Part shown: positions 19,345-26,040 of the stretch, in pieces
Numbering within the stretch: position 1 is the first letter of the stretch
Layout of the letters: each line of letters opens with the position of its first letter
Source of the DNA: a virus
DNA: 26,040 nt
Virus record (IMG/VR): IMGVR_UViG_3300030430_001703
Location: 1 to 26,040 of that record
Direction: 5' to 3' (one strand)
The notes under the pieces: generated by a model
The model's database searches: none
Seen by the model: the letters and a program-made list of their open reading frames with translations, nothing else
Told to the model about the DNA's origin: nothing
Program-made: the position numbers and the translations under genes

Positions 19345-19641
19345 TTAGTAGTCGTCTGATAGTCTTTCTCCAAAACCATCGTATTCCTCTGTCGCATACC
19401 TTGACTTCTTGAATTTGTAGCGATTAGACCAGTAACATTCGTCACACCAATAACCTGTGCTGATGCCATACCAATCGTGTCTTTCGTGTCCTTCTCTATC
19501 ACAACATCTGCAAGATACTACTTGAATGATTGAATGAGTCGCAAACGAGAACTCAAAATCCACGCAATCTACTGCGTCTTCTCGTGTGTAGAACTCTTCT
19601 TCTACCTTGTTAGTCTTGTCGTTAATAACTTGATATTTCAT
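19345..19641 (-). CDS. Conserved marine-phage Cys-rich protein (GERLSDDY end)
   Basis: A 98-aa protein: MKYQVINDKTNKVEEEFYTREDAVDCVDF, then SCRCCDREGHERHDWYGISTGYWCDECYWSN, then RYKFKKSRYATEEYDGFGERLSDDY (regions near residues 1-29, 43-73 and 74-98). The Cys/His pattern C-x-C-C...H...C-x2-C suggests a zinc knuckle. I recall the end '(G/S)YWCDE.Y......YRK.RY...E.DGYGERL..DY' as a frequent small protein of unknown function in marine phages of several host groups. It is isolated between two terminators with its own upstream 180-base region holding the 13-mer shared with the early operator, so it probably has its own promoter and regulation. Confidence 0.75.
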   Translation of the reverse strand: MKYQVINDKTNKVEEEFYTREDAVDCVDFEFSFATHSIIQVVSCRCCDREGHERHDWYGISTGYWCDECYWSNRYKFKKSRYATEEYDGFGERLSDDY

Positions 19642-19684
19642 AAGATTAATTTTAAATTTAGACCAAGATAAATGAAATATTTGA

Positions 19685-19697
19685 TATACACAAATGT
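19685..19697. promoter_or_regulatory. Partial second copy of the 5189-5206 palindrome
   Basis: TATACACAAATGT here matches 13 bases of the minus strand of the palindrome at 5189-5206. It is 44-56 bases upstream of the ATG of the 98-aa gene, similar to the 57-74 bases from the palindrome to the early operon's first ATG. The right half (TTAATA instead of GTATA) is degenerate. The rest of the 19642-19821 gap is AT-rich and holds no gene that I can support. Confidence 0.4.
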
Positions 19698-19764
19698 TAA
19701 TAATTCTACGAAGGTAATTTTATTCTAATAGCACTTCTCTTAATTTTAATATATACATACTCTA

Positions 19765-19792
19765 GAAAACAGAAAGTCGCTTAAACGCTTTC
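19765..19792 (-). terminator. Likely terminator after the tape measure gene
   Basis: On the minus strand GAAAGCG, TTTAAG, CG, a bulged A, CTTTC, then TGTTTTCT: a 7-bp stem with one bulge and a broken T-rich tail. It is about 30 bases after the tape measure stop. It is weaker than the other terminators. Confidence 0.5.
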
Positions 19793-19821
19793 TAAATGCC
19801 TTTAAAATTGATTTTGTATTT

Positions 19822-21435
19822 CTATCCTAAAGAAGCACCATCTATAATATTTCTCTCCAAACTTTGTGCTGTGGTTACATCTTGTGATACTACAAATGCT
19901 TTTACTGGTTGTTGTTGTTGTCCTGTAATTGCTTCTGCAAGTTGATTAGTACCCCCTGCACCTACTATGTTAAATGCAGGTGGTGTTGAAGCTATACTTG
20001 GTGTTGGTGTAGCACCTCTACTTGATACAGTTACACTTGAAGGTGGTGTAGGGTCTTTTGTTGATGTAATAGCTTTTACATTAGCAAGTCCTGATGCTAT
20101 TATACCAGCAGCACCAACAAATCCAAATATACCACCTTGTGCTAGTGCTTTATTAGCTCCTGCAAAAGTATCTCTAATAGCATTAGCTATAGCAATACCT
20201 TTTGCAAATTTTGAATTTTGTCCTACAAGAGCAATTGCACCATTAATACCTTGTTGTATTGCTTGTTTTTTAAAATCTTCTAATTCTTTTGTTCTTTTCT
20301 TTTCATCTTCAGCAGATTTCTTTTTAGCATCATCTATTTCTTTTAGTCTTGCTAATTCTTCTGCTTTAGCTTCATCTTCTAATCTTTTTTCTTCTGCTTT
20401 TTGTTCGTTTTTTAAAGCTATGGTTTGTGATGTAACTTCTTTTTGTTTTGTTAAACGTGCAGTTTCTAATTGTATTACTCTAGCTCTTAATTGTGCTTCT
20501 TCATCTAAATCAGCTTTTGTAGATTTACCCAAAGCATTCTCTTCTTCTTTAGCTTGTAATCTAAGTTTTGCTGCTTCTATTTCTTTATTTGTAATATCTG
20601 CTTCAATTTGTCCTGCTTCTTCCAAAAAACCTATTCTTTCTTCAATGGTAAACTTTTCTCTGTTTACAGCTTTTTCTAATGCATTTGCTCTATCTCTGTC
20701 TGCTTTAGCTCTCTGTACTAATAAATCTCTTTCTATTTTATCTGCTTCAGCTCTTTGGTCTGCTATTTCACCTGCTATCTTACCTTCCTCTACAGTTGCT
20801 TTTATAAATTCATTTGTTTTATCTATAGCTTGTTGAGTTTTATCTACAATATTCTCTACACCTAAAGTAACTTTAGCAGCAGCGTTTACTGCTACTTTAC
20901 CTGCTTCTTTAAATTTACCTTGAAATAATAAACCAATAGCTTGTGCTAACTTAGGTACTAATTCTAATAATCCATTGAATCTATTTATCAAGTTTTCCTT
21001 AATTAGATTAGTAAAATCTGATAATGCTTTTTGTGGATTTGTAAATAATGTAATTAGCTTCTCACCTAAATCTGCAACTGCATCTAAAAATTGTCCTGTT
21101 ACAGCACCAATAACACCCATAAGTTTTGCAAACTTGTTTTGTCCTTCTTCACTTCTAGTGAATGCTTGTCCTATAGCTGTAATGGCAATTAGCAAAGCTC
21201 CAATACCTGTAGCTGCTATCGCTACCTTTAAAGACTTAAAACCAAGTACTGCTTTCTTTACACTTTTTAAAATACCAGTAAAACCAGATATTGCACCACC
21301 TGTCATTTTATCAAGTGAATTAGTAAGTTCTCCTGTAGTTTCGTTTGTTGCTTCTACAGATTTGTTAACTTCTTTTATACTATCTACTGCTTCTTTAGAA
21401 TCTGTTTCAAGTTGTATTACTATTTTTTCTGCCAT
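19822..21435 (-). CDS. Tail tape measure protein
   Basis: A 537-aa protein with tape-measure layout: N-terminal helix with repeated Thr/Val heptads (KEAVDSIKEVNKSVEATNET), a hydrophobic segment (LKVAIAATGIGALLIAITAIG, about residues 67-87), long charged coiled coil (about 215-385, Ala/Glu/Lys-rich), a second Gly/Ala-rich hydrophobic part (AKGIAIANAIRDTFAGANKA and GFVGAAGIIASGLANVKAI), then a Pro/Ser/Thr- and Gln-rich tail. It sets tail length and is ejected with DNA. At about 1.5 Angstrom per residue, the tail would be about 80 nm, short to medium for a siphovirus. It is the last gene of the tail operon with a terminator after it. Confidence 0.85.
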   Translation of the reverse strand: MAEKIVIQLETDSKEAVDSIKEVNKSVEATNETTGELTNSLDKMTGGAISGFTGILKSVKKAVLGFKSLKVAIAATGIGALLIAITAIGQAFTRSEEGQNKFAKLMGVIGAVTGQFLDAVADLGEKLITLFTNPQKALSDFTNLIKENLINRFNGLLELVPKLAQAIGLLFQGKFKEAGKVAVNAAAKVTLGVENIVDKTQQAIDKTNEFIKATVEEGKIAGEIADQRAEADKIERDLLVQRAKADRDRANALEKAVNREKFTIEERIGFLEEAGQIEADITNKEIEAAKLRLQAKEEENALGKSTKADLDEEAQLRARVIQLETARLTKQKEVTSQTIALKNEQKAEEKRLEDEAKAEELARLKEIDDAKKKSAEDEKKRTKELEDFKKQAIQQGINGAIALVGQNSKFAKGIAIANAIRDTFAGANKALAQGGIFGFVGAAGIIASGLANVKAITSTKDPTPPSSVTVSSRGATPTPSIASTPPAFNIVGAGGTNQLAEAITGQQQQPVKAFVVSQDVTTAQSLERNIIDGASLG

Positions 21436-21566
21436 CTCAATTCTTTTTTAATCTTTCTACCTGCACCCATTAATCCTTTAGGTAAGTGATATTTACCTTG
21501 TGCTATACGAATGTTTTCCGTTTCACCATTTGCTAGTTTTAGTAAATCTAAAATGTTTTGTATCAT
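21420..21566 (-). CDS. Small tail-module protein before the tape measure
   Basis: A 48-aa ORF: MIQNILDLLKLANGETENIR, IAQGKYHLPKGLMGAGRKIK, KELRWQKK. Starts by an ATGA overlap with the 676-aa gene and ends 16 bases inside the tape measure gene in another frame, so it fits the gap exactly. The part '(I/L)RIA.GKY.LPKG......R..KKE' seems conserved in related phages in my memory. It is basic and helical. A role in tape measure folding or tail assembly is suggested by position only. Confidence 0.65.
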   Translation of the reverse strand: MIQNILDLLKLANGETENIRIAQGKYHLPKGLMGAGRKIKKELRWQKK

Positions 21567-23593
21567 AAGTCATTAATTAATTCTAAGTTACTTTCACCTG
21601 TTAGTAAGTTTGTAGATATACTATTTATTTTATACTTGTTACCTGATATAATAAATCTATCACCCAATCCAAAGTTTAGTAGGATTCTCTGTGGTAAATA
21701 TGCTTTTAGTTTTGTTAATCTTTGTTTTGGATTGAATATACTATTTATGTAGCTTAAATAAAATTCAGTAAACAAATCATTAGTAAAACTATTATCTCCT
21801 GTCCATTCACTTTTCTCTCTGTTAAAATTTAACTGACTTGTATTTGTACCTGAGTTATTGGATGGACTATTGAATGGTAAGTTTACGTTAGTTATTTGTT
21901 TATGACTACTTGCAACATTATCAGAATTTACAACATCTACAAAACTTATACCACCAGTATTGACTAACAAAGGATAAAATAATAAAGGTTCTCCTAAATA
22001 TGCTTGTTGATTGCTATCTACGTTATATCCAATTTGAATATCTTTTGGTGTACCACCATTTACATCATTGAGTTTTTCAAACAACATATGTCCAAAAGGT
22101 GCTTCTACTTTATATAGTTGTCCTGCTATTTCAGTATCACCTGTAAATCTAAACTCTCCCCAATGTCTGTTATTTAATTCACCAAATTTATTTGCAAGAA
22201 AAGTTTTTGTGTCTTTGAATTTAAATATAAGTTCTCTATATGGTAAAGCTACATCTACTTTACTATTCTTAACATCTACAAATTCTGTAATATCAAATGT
22301 ATTTGTGCTTGTATAAAAAGCATCTAAGGTTTGTACTTTTATTGTACCACTATCTTCAAAAGCAGTAAGATTAAATAGCTTAAATAAACCTGTAAGAAAA
22401 TCTATAATTTTTATATCTGGTATTTGTCTTGATACATTAAAAGTAAAAGAACCACTTGTAGCAAATGTACCTGTTGAGAAATCTTTTGTAATTGTTGCTT
22501 CATCTGGTTCATCATAAGTTATTCTCCATACTATACTTGAAAAAGTTATACTTGATGAAGCTGTAATAAAAACATTGTATGCACCATTACCCATATCAAA
22601 ATCTCCTGTATGTGCATTTATTTCTTTTGCAGTAGCAGTAATACCTGTTTCACTAAACACACTTACACCATCTTTTAGTATTTCTATATCGTAAGAAGTA
22701 GAACCAGACCTAACCAAGTCTAATTCAAACTCTGTAAAAAATTCACTTTCAGTACCGATTATATTTAAAGTTGTTGTAGTTATTTGTACTTCTCTTTCTG
22801 TGGTATCAGCAGTCCAACCATCTACCTGAGTTTCAAAATTACTTGTACTACCTGATAAATCTTCTACTGCACCACTTTTTCTGTGTAACCACATAAACAA
22901 ATGGTCCATCTCTGTAATACTTGTGTTTTTAAAAAAATCTGTACTAAATGTTAAACCAAAATCTGTTTCTATTTGTTCTATAATTTTATTTACTCTTATT
23001 GCATATTTTAATTCGTTGAACTTTACTCCTTTGTTTGCACTTGCATCGTGTAAGTTTCCACTATCTGCTGTGTCTGTACCACTATCAAAAAACAATCTTT
23101 GGGAGTGTGTAATTAAAGGTACTATGATGTGGTTACTACTACTCTCTGCTGTAGTAAGTTTTGTTTCTATTGTGGAAGCATCATAATTTAAATCGTATGC
23201 TGTTAAAGTTAAATCTGAAAGTTTGGAATCACCAAGTTTGTCTTTTAAATCTACAGTACTACCAAAGAATGTAATTTTATAAGTATCTGGTTTGTTGTTT
23301 TTTAAATCAACACCTTCAAGTTTTACTTTACCACTTCTAAAAGGTAGATAGTTTAGTTCTATAGTTGCATCTACTTTTTTTCTACCATCAAAACCACCTA
23401 CTATATCAAACTTGTAGTAGTGTTTAAATATTTTATTATTTGCTTTAGATGCAGGTACATTGAATGACTGACTAAAAGTTGTAAAAACTTTTTCAATGTC
23501 TTTTATGTTTTGTATGCTATCTGTAATGGTAACACTCTCATCTTTGAAAAGTTCTACTTGGTCTGTACCAATAAACAACTGTATTACTTGCAT
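21563..23593 (-). CDS. Large tail-tip/hub structural protein
   Basis: A 676-aa beta-rich protein. The N-terminal part has VTITDSIQNIKDIEKVFTTF then SQSFNVPASKANNKIFKHYY, GRKKVDATIELNYLPFRSGKVKLEG, YKITFFGSTVDLKDKLGD; further on FLTGLFKLFNLTAFEDSGTI (a typical tail-hub helix) and RHWGEFRFTG. The C-terminus has LLNFGLGDRFIISGNKYKIN and LLTGESNLELIND. This N-terminal block is a recurring signature of large tail proteins in Bacteroidetes phages. It probably forms the baseplate hub or tail tip and meets the tape measure. Coupled by TAATG to the gene upstream and by ATGA to the 48-aa gene. Confidence 0.7.
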   Translation of the reverse strand: MQVIQLFIGTDQVELFKDESVTITDSIQNIKDIEKVFTTFSQSFNVPASKANNKIFKHYYKFDIVGGFDGRKKVDATIELNYLPFRSGKVKLEGVDLKNNKPDTYKITFFGSTVDLKDKLGDSKLSDLTLTAYDLNYDASTIETKLTTAESSSNHIIVPLITHSQRLFFDSGTDTADSGNLHDASANKGVKFNELKYAIRVNKIIEQIETDFGLTFSTDFFKNTSITEMDHLFMWLHRKSGAVEDLSGSTSNFETQVDGWTADTTEREVQITTTTLNIIGTESEFFTEFELDLVRSGSTSYDIEILKDGVSVFSETGITATAKEINAHTGDFDMGNGAYNVFITASSSITFSSIVWRITYDEPDEATITKDFSTGTFATSGSFTFNVSRQIPDIKIIDFLTGLFKLFNLTAFEDSGTIKVQTLDAFYTSTNTFDITEFVDVKNSKVDVALPYRELIFKFKDTKTFLANKFGELNNRHWGEFRFTGDTEIAGQLYKVEAPFGHMLFEKLNDVNGGTPKDIQIGYNVDSNQQAYLGEPLLFYPLLVNTGGISFVDVVNSDNVASSHKQITNVNLPFNSPSNNSGTNTSQLNFNREKSEWTGDNSFTNDLFTEFYLSYINSIFNPKQRLTKLKAYLPQRILLNFGLGDRFIISGNKYKINSISTNLLTGESNLELINDL

Positions 23594-24768
23594 TATCTGA
23601 TTGTGTTAATCTTATCAAAAGCATAATCAAATTCTATTGTGTATTGTACCAGTCTATCATTTAAAGTTGTCTTGTAAGTTACATTGCTTGTTTTTGGTAT
23701 GATAGGTAGTACAAGTTCTCTGTCTGTAAGTTTTGTAAGAAATACTTGCTCTGATAACAAAAGTTGTTTTATTACTTCTTCATAGTCATCAGATAAATAA
23801 CCTGTGTTAAGTGTGATGCTTTCTTTTCCTAATTTATCATATTGTGATACTTGTGGTTTGCTAACGACATATGAAGGAGTTTCTGTAGTAAAGTCAACAA
23901 GATTAGATTTAAAAGTTTGTCCAGTAGTATTTAAGCTCTCTATAGATTTTAAGCTAAAGTGTAAATCTTGTAAAGCACCAAACTTATTTACAAATGTAAC
24001 TTTTATTGGAGTGTATTTTGTTTCTGGTTCTGTTTTTATCTTTATGACTTCTGTACCATTTTCTGAATTGACATACAACTCATCTACAAGTCCATCATCT
24101 ATATCACAAAGAAAATCATCAAGTAAAGTATTATCTTCTAATGTACCACCATCAGCTAGTACCCTTTCTCTATAGTTGTCTGTGTTATCACTACCTGATA
24201 CTGTAATGTAATCTATTTGTGCATTTGTGTTTGTAGAAGTAGATACTGATTGTGTTCTTTTTACTGTGCCTTCAAATAAAAATGTTACAGAATCTGTTAT
24301 GCCTGTATATACTGGTACTCTTACATTCTCATCATTTAATCTAAATATGACTTTATTGGATTGTAGTGTACCCGTGTCTATTGTCTTAGCGTTTGTAGGA
24401 TTTGCACCATCTTCATAATATCCATATCCATCAAAAGCTACAAAACCATTTGTATTGTCAGGTTTGACAGTTGCTGTAGCAGAACCACTTGAAACTGTAG
24501 TACTAATAATAGCGTTTACCCAAACCACTTGACTATCATAAGTACCATTGAATGTAATGTCTAAATAATCTCTTATAAGCTCTGCTACTTCAAAAACTAT
24601 ATATCCTGATGTAACTACACTTTTGGTTATTGTGTATTTAGGATTCGCTACAGAAGCATTCGCTACAAATGTACCTGTGTATATATAAAGGTTGAGTGTA
24701 GCAGTTGCAATATTTGTTTGTGCTACTTTTAAATAAAAAGGACTTCTTACGTTTATCTTAGTTGCCAA
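23593..24768 (-). CDS. Tail structural protein
   Basis: A 391-aa beta-rich protein: INVRSPFYLKVAQTNIATAT, LNLYIYTGTFV, YIVFEVAELIRDYLDITFNG, FVAFDGYGYYEDGANP, then DEL-type acidic turns, ITLNTGYLSDDYEEVIKQLL and a final YTIEFDYAFDKINTIR. The N-terminal 'RSP(F/Y)......' with 'vsFEISELIRDYL' is a recurring pattern in Bacteroidetes-phage tail modules. It uses a TTG start (24768), since no ATG follows for a long stretch; the start overlaps the previous gene by 11 bases. It may be a distal tail or tail-tip ring protein paired with the 676-aa protein. Confidence 0.65.
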   Translation of the reverse strand: MATKINVRSPFYLKVAQTNIATATLNLYIYTGTFVANASVANPKYTITKSVVTSGYIVFEVAELIRDYLDITFNGTYDSQVVWVNAIISTTVSSGSATATVKPDNTNGFVAFDGYGYYEDGANPTNAKTIDTGTLQSNKVIFRLNDENVRVPVYTGITDSVTFLFEGTVKRTQSVSTSTNTNAQIDYITVSGSDNTDNYRERVLADGGTLEDNTLLDDFLCDIDDGLVDELYVNSENGTEVIKIKTEPETKYTPIKVTFVNKFGALQDLHFSLKSIESLNTTGQTFKSNLVDFTTETPSYVVSKPQVSQYDKLGKESITLNTGYLSDDYEEVIKQLLLSEQVFLTKLTDRELVLPIIPKTSNVTYKTTLNDRLVQYTIEFDYAFDKINTIR

Positions 24769-25264
24769 TTGTACTACTTCTTAAAAATTCTTCTAAATCT
24801 AATCTATATGCTTTTACCATATCTTCTGGTAATTTATCAAATGCTTGTTCAAAACTCTTAGTAAAGAAGTTACTAGGTTTTATACCTTTATTGTATATGC
24901 TTCTTGCTAACAAGTATTGTAAACTCTTACGTTTTATAAATCTACCTTGTGCATCTCTTGTGCCTTTTATGTTTCTTCTTACCATCCACTTATCAAGAGC
25001 TTTGGGTGGTGGCATTTTATCTTTGTAACTAAATGGTGTATTGTATTTACGTTTCTTACCACTTACACCCCTGTCTTGATATATACCATATTCTTCCATA
25101 AAGAAGTTTAGTATAAATGCAGCAGCAGAAGTTGTAAGGTCATATCTTAAACTATTATACAAATCTTTACTAGCATTTTTCTTACCTTTTGTAAGTCGTG
25201 TTCTGGATTGTTGTATTACACGCTTTGCAAATTTGTTTAATATTTCTTCAGTATTGTTCAACAT
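24758..25264 (-). CDS. HK97 gp10-like tail completion/head-tail joining protein
   Basis: A 168-aa basic protein: FAKRVIQQSRTRLTKGKKNASKDLYNSL, then FILNFFMEEYGIYQDRGVSGKKRKYNTPFSYKDKMPPP, LDKWMVRRNIKG, then SLQYLLARSIYNKGIKPSNFFTKSFEQAFDKLP. The order 'ME.YG.Y.D.GVSG' plus 'R..A..I...GI.P..Ff' is characteristic of gp10-like proteins that join head and tail. Overlaps the next gene upstream by 7 bases. Being followed by a tail-terminator-like gene upstream fits a tail-completion pair. Confidence 0.7.
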   Translation of the reverse strand: MLNNTEEILNKFAKRVIQQSRTRLTKGKKNASKDLYNSLRYDLTTSAAAFILNFFMEEYGIYQDRGVSGKKRKYNTPFSYKDKMPPPKALDKWMVRRNIKGTRDAQGRFIKRKSLQYLLARSIYNKGIKPSNFFTKSFEQAFDKLPEDMVKAYRLDLEEFLRSSTIGN

Positions 25265-25728
25265 AAGTACAAGTCGTTGTGTATTGTTAAATCAAATGTA
25301 GATGCCCAACCACCAAGTTGGTTTTCAAATCTATCATAAAAAGGTTCACAGCTTGGTGTACCTAACAATTGATATTTATCAAAGTATGGTGTGCCTTGTC
25401 TTAGCAATCCAAACAATCTATTCTGTACAGCTAATTGTGTGTTGAGTACATCTTGTTCATTATTGTTTCCTACAAATATGTCTGTTACTTCGCTTTTGCT
25501 TAAATCTATAATATCCATAGAAAGTATTGTAATGTTGAATGTAAGTATTTGCTCTGCTATTGTAACATTGTTTATTATGATATGTGTCAAAGGGAATATG
25601 GTTTGTTTAGATAAATCTATTTCTGTCAAATCACCTGTGGTTACTGTGTTTACATTCTCATCTAACAAGAGTGTATCTTTAAGTGTTTGTGTTACTAAGT
25701 AATATGCTCTTACACCTTGATTAGCCAT
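25258..25728 (-). CDS. Putative tail terminator protein
   Basis: A 156-aa protein: RAYYLVTQTLKDTLLLDENVNTV, then TEIDLSKQTIFPLTHIIINN, ILTFNITILSMDIIDLSKSE, NNNEQDVLNTQLAVQNRLFGLLRQG, and EPFYDRFENQLGGWASTFDLTIHNDLYLC. The pattern '(I/L)DL.KQT.FPL.HI' and 'MD(I/V)(I/V)D' followed by 'N.qdVLN....v.nrL...l' and 'GW...F...i' fits a conserved alpha/beta protein family in these tail modules, with tail-terminator-like layout (short helix, 4-5 strands, helix). It would cap the growing tail tube. Position next to the gp10-like protein supports this. Confidence 0.6.
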   Translation of the reverse strand: MANQGVRAYYLVTQTLKDTLLLDENVNTVTTGDLTEIDLSKQTIFPLTHIIINNVTIAEQILTFNITILSMDIIDLSKSEVTDIFVGNNNEQDVLNTQLAVQNRLFGLLRQGTPYFDKYQLLGTPSCEPFYDRFENQLGGWASTFDLTIHNDLYLC

Positions 25729-25948
25729 TTCTTCTAATTCTTTTCGTTTCTATTTCGTTTTTTTCTTTCATAAATTCTAAAGCATATAGACATTCGTGTA
25801 CGTTTAGTTTAGTGATATCTTTAAATCGTGTAATATCTCCGTTAGCGAGTCCAAATACTGATTGATACCAACCCCATTTTTGTCCAAAGGTTGCAGCTCT
25901 TGAAAGGTCATCCCCTGTCTGTGTGTAGAGTGAATCATAACTTGACAT
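25721..25948 (-). CDS. Conserved tail-module protein, possible downstream half of a frameshifting chaperone
   Basis: A 75-aa protein: LSRAATFGQKWGWYQSVFGL, ANGDITRFKDITKLNVHECL, YALEFMKEKNEIETKRIRRN. The 'KWGWY..(I/V)..LA.GDI.(R/K)F..(I/V)..LNV..CL..L.(Y/F)...K' pattern is a conserved element of tail-assembly proteins in related phages. The ATG at 25948 has a purine-rich GGGAAGGAG just upstream, unusual here, with only two bases between. The frame stays open upstream through the T9 tract (25968-25976) to a TAA at 26018-26020, so it may also be reached by a -1 shift from the 25804-26040 frame. Confidence 0.65.
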   Translation of the reverse strand: MSSYDSLYTQTGDDLSRAATFGQKWGWYQSVFGLANGDITRFKDITKLNVHECLYALEFMKEKNEIETKRIRRNG

Positions 25949-26040
25949 AACTCCTTCCCTAAATTGTAAAAAAAAAGTATAGAACTCATAACTACGGATA
26001 ACGGCATTTCCTTGTATTTAAGAGCGTTTCTCGGCTCGTA
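25804..26040 (-). CDS. C-terminal part of a tail-assembly-type protein, cut by the window edge
   Basis: The frame is open from the right edge: YEPRNALKYKEMPLSVVMSS, ILFFYNLGKELCQVM, then an Asn/Gln/His-rich stretch to the stop at 25804. 'PR.ALKYKEMPLSV......FF..LGKEL' looks like the end of a conserved tail-assembly protein. The last ~45 codons overlap the 75-aa gene in another frame and look like weakly constrained sequence there, so the true functional end may be near the T9 tract. The 5' end lies outside the window. The coding signal in the first 35 residues is good; how it ends is unclear. Confidence 0.6.
   Translation of the reverse strand, partial: YEPRNALKYKEMPLSVVMSSILFFYNLGKELCQVMIHSTHRQGMTFQELQPLDKNGVGINQYLDSLTEILHDLKISLN
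25968..25976 (-). other. T9 run, candidate -1 ribosomal frameshift site
   Basis: On the minus strand nine Ts; in the 25804-26040 frame the codons are CTT TTT TTT TAC, giving a T-TTT-TTT heptamer of the X-XXY-YYZ type. A -1 slip would join the upstream frame to the 75-aa frame (…FF then LQFREGVMSSYDS…). In the region after it I see no obvious stem-loop or pseudoknot. Confidence 0.4.

Noticed and set aside
19233-19502. 89-codon minus-strand frame over the 98-aa gene
   Set aside because: It runs through the terminator, promoter C and the protease start, and the competing 98-aa frame has the conserved Cys-rich pattern.
19967-20836. 289-codon open frame on the plus strand
   Set aside because: It lies fully inside the tape measure gene; its Ser/Ala/Leu-rich content is what the complement of an Ala/Glu/Lys coiled-coil gene gives. 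No start signal, no recognisable protein.
20840-20848. TTATCTACA, a DnaA-box match (another at 18762-18770)
   Set aside because: Both are single sites within coding sequence of the tape measure and protease genes, far apart; not an origin cluster.
20975-21451. 158-codon plus-strand open frame
   Set aside because: Opposite-strand shadow of the tape measure gene; no supporting motif.
1-26040. CRISPR arrays, tRNA genes, insertion sequences, integrase or attachment sites
   Set aside because: No regularly spaced repeats, cloverleaf-like sequence, transposase or recombinase motifs were seen when reading both strands. Subtle tRNAs would need a covariance-model search.

Overview
The window is a 26 kb piece of a tailed, siphovirus-type bacteriophage genome whose host is most likely a marine Flavobacteriia/Bacteroidetes bacterium. 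Reasons: it is very AT-rich; starts lack consistent Shine-Dalgarno sequences; the structural proteins (XkdF-type protease, MCP, tail proteins, LamG-type fibres) and small proteins resemble families I know from marine Bacteroidetes phages; and one early promoter resembles the Bacteroidetes -33/-7 type. All genes but one are on the minus strand, so transcription runs from high to low coordinates. No tRNA, CRISPR array, insertion sequence, integrase, terminase, DNA polymerase or primase was recognised, so the genome continues beyond both edges.

Right part (26040-19822): tail module. It starts with a possible frameshifting tail-assembly-chaperone pair cut by the window edge, then a tail-terminator-like protein, a gp10-like protein, two large tail proteins, a 48-aa protein and the tape measure protein. 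A separate small unit (19345-19641) encodes a Cys-rich protein. Middle part (19258-11853): head module, in the order multidomain prohead protease, 49-aa Cys-rich protein, scaffold-like protein, decoration-like protein, major capsid protein, tail-tube-like protein, small ORFs, portal and connector-like protein. Having the portal downstream of the capsid gene is unusual. Next (11804-6029): two paralogous lectin-like fibre proteins, a conserved virion protein, an outer-membrane beta-barrel protein and a lysis cluster (membrane protein, exported thioredoxin-like protein, M15 peptidase, small membrane protein, holin).

Left part (5924-17): recombination, replication and regulation. It holds NinG, a control region with the only plus-strand gene, OB-fold/SSB-like proteins, a DnaB-like ATPase, a phage sigma factor, three PD-(D/E)XK-like nucleases and a DnaA domain IV-like protein. 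Genes are packed with ATGA/TAATG overlaps, and several tiny genes (33-52 aa) fit the remaining gaps.

Two regulatory systems stand out. (1) A motif, GTAAA-N13/14-ACGTTATACT, lies directly upstream of the protease, scaffold and post-capsid genes and again at the left window edge; the phage sigma factor is an obvious candidate reader. (2) A perfect palindrome (5189-5206) sits between the leftward early operon and a 24-codon plus-strand gene that has its own promoter-like elements and terminator; 13 bases of it recur upstream of the Cys-rich 98-aa gene.
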